This document shows, piece after piece, positions 55,755 to 63,003 of a stretch of 64,000 bases of DNA. Under the pieces are notes generated by a model, which was given only the letters and a program-made list of their open reading frames with translations, was not told the DNA's origin and searched no databases. The stretch spans positions 310,001 to 374,000 of the forward strand of contig NZ_SHKO01000001.1 in NCBI RefSeq assembly GCF_004217095.1, in the 5' to 3' direction. The DNA is from Advenella incenata. Lineage in GTDB: Bacteria > Pseudomonadota > Gammaproteobacteria > Burkholderiales > Burkholderiaceae_B. The translations under genes and the position numbers were made by a program. Every line of letters begins with the position of its first letter. The stretch's first letter is position 1.

Positions 55755-56744
55755 ATGACCGATCTGGTGACGGCGCAATTTGCGCAACTGATCAGCAATA
55801 TAGCCGTTGAAAATATGCCGACTGCGGCTACAGAACAGATTCGCTGGCGTGTGCTCAAGGCCCTGGCAACGATACTGAGCGCAGACATAAACCCGCGGGA
55901 AACTGTGCCGCGCACTACCATTATCGGCACCAGCAGCGGTTCGCCGGCCGCGCTGGAAGCAACAGGATATATTCAGAATCAACCTGTGTTGTCAGCCTTG
56001 TCAATGGGCGCAATGCTCGAAGTCCGGCAGCCTGGCGCAGAGGTACGCTCCGAGTTCAAGGCAGTGGACGCCGCCATCATTGCCGCGGCGTGGGCGCTGG
56101 TCCAGGCCTGTCAGGGGAGCGGGCACGTGTTCATGAGCGCGCTGGCTGCGGGTTATCTTGCAACAGCGGTATTGGCCGATCTGCCTGATATTGATTGCAG
56201 CCGGGCCTGGCGGGCCGGCGCTGTTAGCGCAACCGTGGGCGCCGCGGTGGCGGCAGCCAGGGCAAGCCAGTTGCCTGCAACCGCGATGCTGGACGCAATG
56301 GGATTTGCTGCTGCGCAGGCGGCGCAATTGGAGCATAACGCGGCGACAGCGGCTCAGACCAGTAAAAACGATGCTGCCGGCGGGGCCTGTCAGGAACCGC
56401 CCGATCTTCCCGGCCCAGGTCGGGCCGCGATGGACGGCGTGCTATCGGCCCAAATGGCGACACTGGGCGGTCACTGTCCACCTGCATTGATTGAACAACT
56501 ACAACTGGCCATGAGTATCGTGAACCTGGAACGCGCGTTGCCCGATGCCTGGGCCGCTTTCCAACGCAACTGGCCATGCACCTCGATTGAGGCCATACAG
56601 CGTTTCCGCAAGCAGGTTGCATCAGTCATCAGCGATGGCGAGGCCGAGACGATTATTGGCTTGATACTGCATCTGGAACATACTGCACCCGGTGAGCTGA
56701 CGACCTACGTGAATGAGCGGATTGGCTCCCGTCTGAATTCATAG
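55755..56744 (+). CDS. MmgE/PrpD family protein, short form
   Basis: The 329-residue protein has the N-terminal all-helical half of the MmgE/PrpD (2-methylcitrate dehydratase-like) fold. Recognisable elements are the LSALSMGAMLEVRQPGAEVRSEFKAVDAAIIAAAWALV region and ATVGAAVAAARASQLPATAMLDAMGFAAAQAAQ, given here in outline. Full-length members have about 450 residues; this one lacks much of the C-terminal lid and has a long Ala-rich substitute. It may be a divergent non-catalytic homologue or a degraded gene. The frame is intact and the start has AAGAGAAGAG upstream. Confidence 0.6.
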   Translation: MTDLVTAQFAQLISNIAVENMPTAATEQIRWRVLKALATILSADINPRETVPRTTIIGTSSGSPAALEATGYIQNQPVLSALSMGAMLEVRQPGAEVRSEFKAVDAAIIAAAWALVQACQGSGHVFMSALAAGYLATAVLADLPDIDCSRAWRAGAVSATVGAAVAAARASQLPATAMLDAMGFAAAQAAQLEHNAATAAQTSKNDAAGGACQEPPDLPGPGRAAMDGVLSAQMATLGGHCPPALIEQLQLAMSIVNLERALPDAWAAFQRNWPCTSIEAIQRFRKQVASVISDGEAETIIGLILHLEHTAPGELTTYVNERIGSRLNS

Positions 56745-56778
56745 GTCAGATCATTCGTCTGTTCATTGTGATATACTG

Positions 56779-56799
56779 AACGTATACGTTTCGTATAAT
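56779..56799 (+). promoter_or_regulatory. Palindromic operator and -10 element of the ParD-like/map operon
   Basis: AACGTATACGTT (56779-56790) is a perfect 12-bp palindrome, followed by TATAAT (56794-56799), with a second CGTATA copy between. A palindrome against the -10 element is typical of an autoregulated toxin-antitoxin-type promoter. The start of the ParD-like gene is 77 bp downstream of TATAAT. Confidence 0.55.
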
Positions 56800-56875
56800 A
56801 TCTTTCATTGAATGATGTTGTATGTTGGCGTGGCCTTGCGGTCGCGCCATTTTTATTACCAAATCCGGACAAATT

Positions 56876-57136
56876 ATGGGTATTGTAAAAATTTCCGATC
56901 AGATGCATGAAAACCTGCGTCTGGCCAGTACGGCGCTTAGCCGTTCCATCAACGCGCAGGCCGAGCACTGGATGCGCATCGGCATGCTGGCTGAAATGTA
57001 TCCCGATCTTGATCATAGCGACCTGTGCCGTCTGCTGGTGCAGGCCGGGCAGAGTGGCACACTGGATCTGGGCTCCATCTCGACCATGGGTACCGCGGCG
57101 CTCCGTGCAGGCGCACCTGCGGGGGCGCGTCAATGA
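56876..57136 (+). CDS. ParD-like antitoxin-family protein
   Basis: The 86-residue protein starts MGIVKISDQMHENLR. An upstream in-frame start at 56822 exists but lies in a region without a ribosome-binding site. It matches the ParD-like family (PF11903-like), with an N-terminal ribbon-helix-helix core: VKISDQMHENLRLASTALSRSINAQAEHWMRIG. The C-terminus is Gly/Ala-rich. No ParE/RelE toxin follows; instead a methionine aminopeptidase gene starts at the overlapping ATGA. It probably binds DNA and represses its own operon. Confidence 0.8.
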   Translation: MGIVKISDQMHENLRLASTALSRSINAQAEHWMRIGMLAEMYPDLDHSDLCRLLVQAGQSGTLDLGSISTMGTAALRAGAPAGARQ

Positions 57137-57924
57137 GTCAGCGCGTTTCCATCAAAAGTGCCCAGGATATAGCCAAGGCACGTATCGCCGGTCGGCTTGC
57201 TGCCGATGTGCTGCATATGATTGCGCCGCATGTAAAAGCTGGCGTCACAACCGATGAGCTGGACCGCTTGTGCAACGACTATATCGTGAATGTTCAGAAC
57301 ACCATCCCTGCCAATATCGGATACCACGGGTTTCCCAAAACCGTGTGTACGTCTGTTAACCATGTCATCTGTCATGGCATTCCGTCCGATAAGGTGCTGC
57401 GCAATGGCGATATCATCAATATAGATGTGGCCATTATCAAGGACGGCTGGTACGGCGACACCAGTCGCATGTATTTTGTGGGCGAGCCCGGGCCGCTGGC
57501 CAGGCGTCTGGTACATACGACCTATGAAGCCATGGTGGCTGGCATCCGCCAGGTGCGTCCTGGCGCCACACTGGGTGATGTCGGCTACGCCATACAAAGT
57601 GTAGCCCACCGCGAAGGATTCAGTATCGTACGCGAATATTGCGGTCACGGCATCGGGCAGATCTACCACGATGATCCGCAAGTGTTGCACTACGGGCGGC
57701 CGGGCGAGGGCCTTCGGCTGCAGGAAGGCATGATGTTCACCATCGAACCCATGATCAATGCCGGCAAACGCCACTCGCGGCAACTTGCCGATGGCTGGAC
57801 GGTGGTTACCAAGGACCACTCACTGTCGGCTCAGTGGGAGCATATGGTTGTGGTCACGGCCGACGGATTTGAAGTCCTTACCCCCTGGCCGGAAGATCAG
57901 GATGGCTACGAATCCATTCGCTGA
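57133..57924 (+). CDS. map: Type I methionine aminopeptidase (accessory, linked to ParD-like gene)
   Basis: The 263-residue protein begins at the ATG of the ATGA overlap. All metal ligands of MetAP-I are present: Asp in IDVAIIKDG, Asp in GDTSRM, His in CGHGIGQIYH, Glu in FTIEPMI and Glu in QWEHMV. It removes N-terminal Met from nascent proteins. Bacteria normally have a housekeeping map elsewhere (next to rpsB), so this is probably a second copy. Its tight coupling to a ParD-like regulator suggests conditional expression. Confidence 0.9.
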   Translation: MSQRVSIKSAQDIAKARIAGRLAADVLHMIAPHVKAGVTTDELDRLCNDYIVNVQNTIPANIGYHGFPKTVCTSVNHVICHGIPSDKVLRNGDIINIDVAIIKDGWYGDTSRMYFVGEPGPLARRLVHTTYEAMVAGIRQVRPGATLGDVGYAIQSVAHREGFSIVREYCGHGIGQIYHDDPQVLHYGRPGEGLRLQEGMMFTIEPMINAGKRHSRQLADGWTVVTKDHSLSAQWEHMVVVTADGFEVLTPWPEDQDGYESIR

Positions 57925-58058
57925 CCTTCGCACGGGCGGTGTGCCGGTCAAGACGCAGGCGATTAACAGCGTCGGTGCCCGCCAAATCATATAATCTGCG
58001 ATTCTGCGGTACGATTACCGTGAGCGCAGCAAGCGCGCAAGAACGCTGTTCTGTGGGC

Positions 58059-58084
58059 ATCCCGGTGCGCCGCGCACCCGGGAT
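58059..58084 (+). other. Hairpin in the leader before the pcaCD gene
   Basis: ATCCCGG-TGCGC and GCGCA-CCCGGGAT pair with a one-base bulge around a short loop. It lies about 54 bp upstream of the start codon and after the map stop. It could terminate map transcription or structure the pcaCD leader; no T-run follows. Confidence 0.35.
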
Positions 58085-58137
58085 CACGCAGGCACGATTT
58101 CCTTTCCTATTGTCCATTTTTTTCGGAATTACGCAGC

Positions 58138-59400
58138 ATGAGTTTTGATCCAGTTGACCACGATCTTGAACGAGGCCTGAATAACCGCCGTCGCGTCCTG
58201 GGCGATGCCTGGGTAGAGCGCTCACTGAGCGGCGCCAACGATTTCAATGCCGAGTTTCAACAATTGATCTCCCGGTTTGCCTGGCACGAAATCTGGAGCC
58301 GACCCGGTCTGGAACACAAGACGCGCCGTATTATTGTTCTGTCTATTACGATTGCAATGGGACGCTGGGAAGAATTTGACCTGCATGTGCGTGCGGCGCT
58401 CACGGGTGAGGCGTCGTCGCGCCTGACCCCGGACGAGATCAAGGAAGTACTGATGCAAGCGGCGATTTATGCCGGTGTTCCTGCTGCCAATACGGCTTTC
58501 AGTCATGCCATGGCTATTTTGCGCGAAGTTGGGCCGCAAATCGGCTACGAGCCGCAATCCTTCTCTCCTTTGGACGTCTCTCATTCCGGTACCGGGCACG
58601 AAGGTCGTACAGTGAGCAAGCCGGCGCTGCATTACACAATACGCAAGGCCCGCAATGGCAAGCCAAAAAATACAGTTGTGTTAAGTCATGCGCTGGGTTG
58701 CGATCTGACCATGTGGGACCGCCTGGCCAACGAGCTGGCGACCGATCATGATGTGATTGCCTATGATCATCGTGGTCATGGCAGTTCCGATGCGCCTGCG
58801 GGGCTGTACGACATGGCTGAACTGGCGGATGACGCCGCACGTCTGCTGCGCGAACTGGACTGCGGTCCGGTGGTGTGGATCGGCCTGTCAATGGGAGCAA
58901 TGGTCGGGCAGGAACTGGCCTTGCGTCATCCCGAGCTGCTGGTTTCACTTGTGATTGCCAATTCCACTTCGGGGTACCCGCAAGAGGCGCGGGACAACTG
59001 GCGTCAGCGTATTGCAACTGTGCAGGATCAGGGTATTGAAGCCATTGCCGATGCCGTGATGCAGCGCTACTTTCACGATACCTTTCGGCGCGAGCACGCC
59101 GGTGAAGTGGCGGCTTACCGCCGTCGCCTGCTGACCACCGACACCGAAGGATATATTGGGTGCTGCAACGCCGTTGGCACGGTCGATACCACAGACAGGC
59201 TGAAAAACCTGTCGTTGCCGGTTTTGGTCATCGCCGGCCGCCTGGACCAGGGGGCGCCGCTGCAGATGTCGGAAATCATGAGCAGCCAGATTCCGGGAGC
59301 GCAACTGGTGGTGCTGGAGGACGCTTCGCACATTGCCGTTGTTGAACAGCCCGAGGCGTTTGCCCAAGCGGTACAGCAGTTCGTCAATAAACAAGACTGA
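58138..59400 (+). CDS. pcaCD: Merged 4-carboxymuconolactone decarboxylase/3-oxoadipate enol-lactonase
   Basis: The 420-residue fusion has an N-terminal CMD domain (about 1-135), with HEIWSRPGLEHKTRRIIVLSI and GVPAANTAFSHAMAIL. After a short linker comes an alpha/beta-hydrolase domain (about 155-420) with nucleophile Ser in GLSMGAM and catalytic His in DASHIAVVEQPEAF. It would perform two consecutive steps of the protocatechuate branch: decarboxylation of 4-carboxymuconolactone and hydrolysis of 3-oxoadipate enol-lactone. The domain order is the reverse of actinobacterial PcaL. No other pca gene is in the window. Confidence 0.9.
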   Translation: MSFDPVDHDLERGLNNRRRVLGDAWVERSLSGANDFNAEFQQLISRFAWHEIWSRPGLEHKTRRIIVLSITIAMGRWEEFDLHVRAALTGEASSRLTPDEIKEVLMQAAIYAGVPAANTAFSHAMAILREVGPQIGYEPQSFSPLDVSHSGTGHEGRTVSKPALHYTIRKARNGKPKNTVVLSHALGCDLTMWDRLANELATDHDVIAYDHRGHGSSDAPAGLYDMAELADDAARLLRELDCGPVVWIGLSMGAMVGQELALRHPELLVSLVIANSTSGYPQEARDNWRQRIATVQDQGIEAIADAVMQRYFHDTFRREHAGEVAAYRRRLLTTDTEGYIGCCNAVGTVDTTDRLKNLSLPVLVIAGRLDQGAPLQMSEIMSSQIPGAQLVVLEDASHIAVVEQPEAFAQAVQQFVNKQD

Positions 59401-59482
59401 GTAAGCCAGGCTTCAGTCTGTGCTAGGCGCCGATATCGAGACCGAGATCTTGCCGGCCGGATACTTCACACCAGAAACGACA

Positions 59483-59511
59483 TAGCATACGCCGTGTAAA
59501 GGCGTATGCTA
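59483..59511 (+). terminator. Hairpin downstream of pcaCD
   Basis: The 11-bp arms TAGCATACGCC and GGCGTATGCTA are perfect complements around a 7-nt loop, about 80 bp after the stop. No T-run follows. Confidence 0.5.
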
Positions 59512-59536
59512 CCCGCGCAATCCAAGGCGTTTGGTG

Positions 59537-59592
59537 TGACCTATAGGTCAATAATATAATCTATTGACATTTAAGTGAGCGTGTTCTAGTAT
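59537..59592 (+). promoter_or_regulatory. Promoter with palindromic operator for the panE-ttdAB operon
   Basis: TTGACA (59564-59569), N17, TAGTAT (59587-59592) is a good sigma-70 promoter. The perfect 14-bp palindrome TGACCTATAGGTCA (59537-59550) lies 13 bp upstream of the -35 element, a position suited to an activator. Confidence 0.6.
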
Positions 59593-59669
59593 AAATTGCC
59601 TGAAGGCAGGGGTGTATACAGGCTCGCGATGGCGATGATTACATCCATACTGACACCTGGAAGGAATAG

Positions 59670-60695
59670 ATGAGTACACAGGATAAAACCAAAGTTTGCA
59701 TCATTGGTGCCGGCGCGATCGGCGGCTATCTGGGTGTGCGCCTGGCCAATAGCGGCGCTCAGGTGAGCGTGCTGGCCCGCGGACAGACCCTGCAAGCCAT
59801 ACAGGCGCGTGGCTGGATACTGGAAGAAGGCAAGGAGCGGCTGGTTGCTCAAGTGCGCGCGTCGGACAATGCCGCAGCGCTTGGTCCGCAGGATATCATC
59901 ATTCTGACCGTCAAGGCCCATGCGCTGCAGGATGTTGCCGGCATGGTCCCCGCACTGTGCCATGCGGGCACGATTGTCATTCCGGCGATTAACGGTATTC
60001 CCTGGTGGTTTACCCAAGGGCTGGATAATAGCGAGGCGCCCGCTCAACAACTGCCCACGCAACTTAAGGCCCTGGATCCCAGCGGCGTTATTGCAGATGC
60101 CATTGACCCCGGTCGCATTATGGGTTGCGTTGTCTATCCATCGTGCTATAGCCCAGAACCAGGCGTGTCTCATCACAGCTCGGGCAATCGGCTGGTGCTT
60201 GGCGAAATAAGCGGCCATGCGGATCAATCAAACCAGGACCGGCTCGATCGTGTGGTCGCGCTGTTCAATGCGGCCGGCCTGGCTGCTGAAAAAACTTCTG
60301 CCATCCGTTCTGCCGTCTGGGAAAAGTTATTGGGCAATGCCTGCTTCAATCCTGTCAGCATGCTCACCGGTTCACAGACCGATCTGATGATTGATGACCC
60401 TGCAATTTACCGTTTGTTTGTTGCGCTCATGGATGAGGTTATTGCGGTAGGCGCGGCGCTGGGCATTGCGGTGAGCGTGACGCCGCAGCAACGTCTCGCT
60501 GTTACGCGCAAGCTTGGTGCAGTCAAGACCTCAATGCTGCAAGATACCGAAGCGGGGCGCCCGGTCGAAATCGAGGCCATTCTTGGCGCGTTTGTGGAAC
60601 TGGCCGCAAGCCTGCATATGGCTACACCGATCGCGGGAACCATCTATGCGCTGGCCCGTATGCGAGCCCAGACCTTCGGACTGCTTAAACAATAA
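59670..60695 (+). CDS. panE: 2-dehydropantoate 2-reductase family protein
   Basis: The 341-residue protein has the ApbA/PanE NADP motif CIIGAGAIGGYLGVRLA (about 9-25), ILTVKAHAL, and the C-terminal domain with VWEKLLGNACFNPVS, containing the conserved Lys. The family includes ketopantoate reductase and several catabolic 2-oxoacid reductases. It sits 8 bp upstream of ttdA-like, so it may reduce a 2-oxo acid in the same pathway rather than serve in pantothenate synthesis. AAGGAATAG precedes the ATG. Confidence 0.83.
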   Translation: MSTQDKTKVCIIGAGAIGGYLGVRLANSGAQVSVLARGQTLQAIQARGWILEEGKERLVAQVRASDNAAALGPQDIIILTVKAHALQDVAGMVPALCHAGTIVIPAINGIPWWFTQGLDNSEAPAQQLPTQLKALDPSGVIADAIDPGRIMGCVVYPSCYSPEPGVSHHSSGNRLVLGEISGHADQSNQDRLDRVVALFNAAGLAAEKTSAIRSAVWEKLLGNACFNPVSMLTGSQTDLMIDDPAIYRLFVALMDEVIAVGAALGIAVSVTPQQRLAVTRKLGAVKTSMLQDTEAGRPVEIEAILGAFVELAASLHMATPIAGTIYALARMRAQTFGLLKQ

Positions 60696-60703
60696 GAGAA
60701 ATC

Positions 60704-61573
60704 ATGGCTATTACATTTGAAATGATCAAACAGGTGACGGCACAGCTTTACGAGCGGTCACTCAAGCAAATCCCGGACGATACTCGCCAGGCCCTGGTGC
60801 AGGCCAGTTCGCGTGAGACCAATGAGACCGGTCGGCGCACCTTGCAAATCATGATCGAGAGCGCTGATGCAGCGCGCAGCCAGCAGTCACTGGTTTGTTC
60901 CGACTCCGGCGTGCCGGTTTATTTCATGCAGATAGGTACGCAGGCGCAGTTCGATGGCAATGTGAAACAGGCCATTGAAGAAGGGTTTGCAGAACTGGTG
61001 GCTACGATCAATCCGCCGCTGTTGCCGCATGTGACCAATCCGCTCACGCTTGAGCGTGGTTACCAGGGCAAGGGCATGCCGATTACCACGTTTGATCTGG
61101 TGGATGGCGCGGACTATATCGACATTACCTGTTCACCCAAGGCGCTGGGCTCGGGACGCTGGGCCGCGCTGGAAATATTCAGCTTCCCGGATTTGCCGAC
61201 GATAGAGAATTTTGTGATGGAAACGGTTGTCAAGGCAGGCTCCCAGCCCTGTCCGCCAGTGGTGATTGGCGTCGGTATTGGCGGCTCGTTTGATTATGCA
61301 GCGAAAATGGCCAAGGAGGCGACGCTGCGGCAAATAGGCACGGTCAATCCCGAACCCATCCTGGTGGATATGGAAGCCCGGTTGCTGGAGCGGATCAATA
61401 AAACCGGTTTTGGCCCCATGGGCACAGGGGGTGACAGCACTTCCATGGCAGTGCATATCAATTACTGCGCCGGTCATGGCTTTACGCCGGTCGCAGTCTG
61501 TTTCAACTGCTGGATCAACCGGCGTACGCGGGCGCGCTGTTATAACGATGGTCGCATTCAAATGCTGGAGTAA
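60704..61573 (+). CDS. ttdA: L(+)-tartrate dehydratase/class I fumarase-type alpha subunit
   Basis: This is a 289-residue alpha subunit of the split class I fumarase/TtdAB family. The three probable [4Fe-4S] ligands are Cys65 (VCSDSGVP), Cys143 (DITCSPKALGSG) and Cys269 (CFNCWINRR), aligned with the TtdA cysteines. It dehydrates a hydroxy-dicarboxylic acid with the beta subunit. It is immediately followed by ttdB (adjacent stop and start). Tartrate, malate, or a related diacid could be the substrate. Confidence 0.86.
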   Translation: MAITFEMIKQVTAQLYERSLKQIPDDTRQALVQASSRETNETGRRTLQIMIESADAARSQQSLVCSDSGVPVYFMQIGTQAQFDGNVKQAIEEGFAELVATINPPLLPHVTNPLTLERGYQGKGMPITTFDLVDGADYIDITCSPKALGSGRWAALEIFSFPDLPTIENFVMETVVKAGSQPCPPVVIGVGIGGSFDYAAKMAKEATLRQIGTVNPEPILVDMEARLLERINKTGFGPMGTGGDSTSMAVHINYCAGHGFTPVAVCFNCWINRRTRARCYNDGRIQMLE

Positions 61574-62173
61574 ATGCGCATGTCCATTACCACCCACCGC
61601 ATGACTTTTCCGCTGTCAGCCAGTGATGCGCGCACGTTGCGGGCTGGCGACCAGGTCATTATTGATGGTGAAATTATTATTACCGCCGGGCTGCCCACCC
61701 ATGCCCGTTTTCTGGATTGCCTGGATGGCAAAGAGCCGTTTCCCATGGACCTGCACGGCGCCTCGCTGTTCCATCTGGGCAGCTATAGTCGGGAAACTGC
61801 CGGGCAGTTTGAGATTCTGTATATCAATCCGACCACAAGCACCCGTTTCAATCCGCATATGCCCCGCCTGATCCGCGAACTGCAACTGCATGCAACCGGC
61901 GGCAAAGGCGGGCTGGATGAGGCCAGCGCCAAAGCCATGCAAGAGGCCGGCTGCGTCTATCTGTCTTTTCTGGGAGGCGGTTGCACGCTATTGAGCCAGG
62001 CTATTGAACAGGTGCTGGAAGTGGGGTGGACCGATATGCTGACTCACTATCGCGTGGTGCGCCTGCGCGTGAAGGGACTGGGGCCGGTAACGGTGGGGAT
62101 CGACGCGCATGGCAACAACCTGTATACGCAGATTCATGAGGCCGCGCAGAAACAGCTGAAATCAAGCATTTAG
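61574..62173 (+). CDS. ttdB: L(+)-tartrate dehydratase/class I fumarase-type beta subunit
   Basis: This is a 199-residue beta subunit; a second ATG six bases inside (61580) is equally possible. It contains the swivelling-domain motif LRAGDQVIIDGEIIITAG-like start, HARFLDCLDGKEPFPMDL, and FLGGGCTLL near residue 136. It starts directly at the end of ttdA, so the two form one enzyme. A 207-bp gap follows before the next gene. Confidence 0.86.
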   Translation: MRMSITTHRMTFPLSASDARTLRAGDQVIIDGEIIITAGLPTHARFLDCLDGKEPFPMDLHGASLFHLGSYSRETAGQFEILYINPTTSTRFNPHMPRLIRELQLHATGGKGGLDEASAKAMQEAGCVYLSFLGGGCTLLSQAIEQVLEVGWTDMLTHYRVVRLRVKGLGPVTVGIDAHGNNLYTQIHEAAQKQLKSSI

Positions 62174-62382
62174 GGCGAGCTGCAATTGAGGGCGGTTTTA
62201 GCGGGCTGGCGATAACAATGAATAGGCCAGCGACAGCGTGCCGCATCTGCTAACGCCAATACCACATGCGTTTGCATTCGCAGTACCATAGGCAAGAGGT
62301 ATTGGGACAGGCCTCGGGACAGGCATTGCGGGCATCGTCTATCGATAGCGGCCGGCAAGCATGGTGCGACAGGAGATTGATA

Positions 62383-62745
62383 ATGAAAAAAGATCAAATC
62401 CAGACTAAGCGTGTATACGATGAGCCGGACGATAACGACGGTTATCGGGTGCTGGTCGATCGATTATGGCCGCGAGGGATAAGAAAAGAAGATCTGAGAC
62501 ATGATCTTTGGCCCAAGGACGTCACCCCTAGCAGCCTGTTGCGCAAATGGTTCCATGAGAACAAGGATCAATGGGGCGAATTTACGAAACGCTATTGCGC
62601 TGAACTGGATGAAGCGCCGGAAGCGGTGCAGCAACTGTTAGATAGGGCGCGGCAGCAGCGCGTGACTCTGCTGTATGCGGCAAAAGACGAGCAGCACAAT
62701 AACGCAAATGTATTGCGGGACTACCTGCTTACTCATGCGAAATAG
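62383..62745 (+). CDS. DUF488 family protein (YeaO-like)
   Basis: The 120-residue protein starts MKKDQIQTKRVYDEP, with AGGAG 7 nt upstream of the ATG. A longer frame from 62266 is unsupported. It has the DUF488 pattern RVLVDRLWPRGI, then KDVTPSSLLRKWFHENKDQWGEF and LLYAAKDEQHNNANVL. The function of DUF488 proteins is unknown. Single gene. Confidence 0.85.
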   Translation: MKKDQIQTKRVYDEPDDNDGYRVLVDRLWPRGIRKEDLRHDLWPKDVTPSSLLRKWFHENKDQWGEFTKRYCAELDEAPEAVQQLLDRARQQRVTLLYAAKDEQHNNANVLRDYLLTHAK

Positions 62746-62892
62746 GCGCAGGGTATCGGTCACTAACCGTGTGAATGTGCTGCGTACCTGAACATGTTCC
62801 GTCAGTTTAGGCCCGCTGTCGCAGGCGGTCACGTCAAGCGCGGCGTGTGCAACCGCTGACGCTTGCCAATCATCCCAATATCGAGCAAAACA

Positions 62893-62940
62893 AAACAGCC
62901 CCAATAGCGCCGTCTATGACAGTTGCTATCGGGGCTGTTT
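62893..62940 (-). terminator. Terminator of the membrane PQQ dehydrogenase gene
   Basis: AAACAGCCCC with ATAGC pairs with GCTAT and GGGGCTGTTT around a loop. On the minus strand a T-rich tract (GTTTTGTTTTG) follows, 60 bp after the stop of the dehydrogenase gene. Confidence 0.75.
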
Positions 62941-63003
62941 ACACAGGCTTTTTTGGACGATGGGCTGATGCCAGACAGCACATCAGCCACGCTATTTCAT
63001 ATG

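Noticed and set aside
56876-57924. Classical ParDE or RelBE toxin-antitoxin locus
   Set aside because: The antitoxin-like gene is real, but the downstream gene is a full methionine aminopeptidase with all metal ligands; no small toxin gene is present in any frame.
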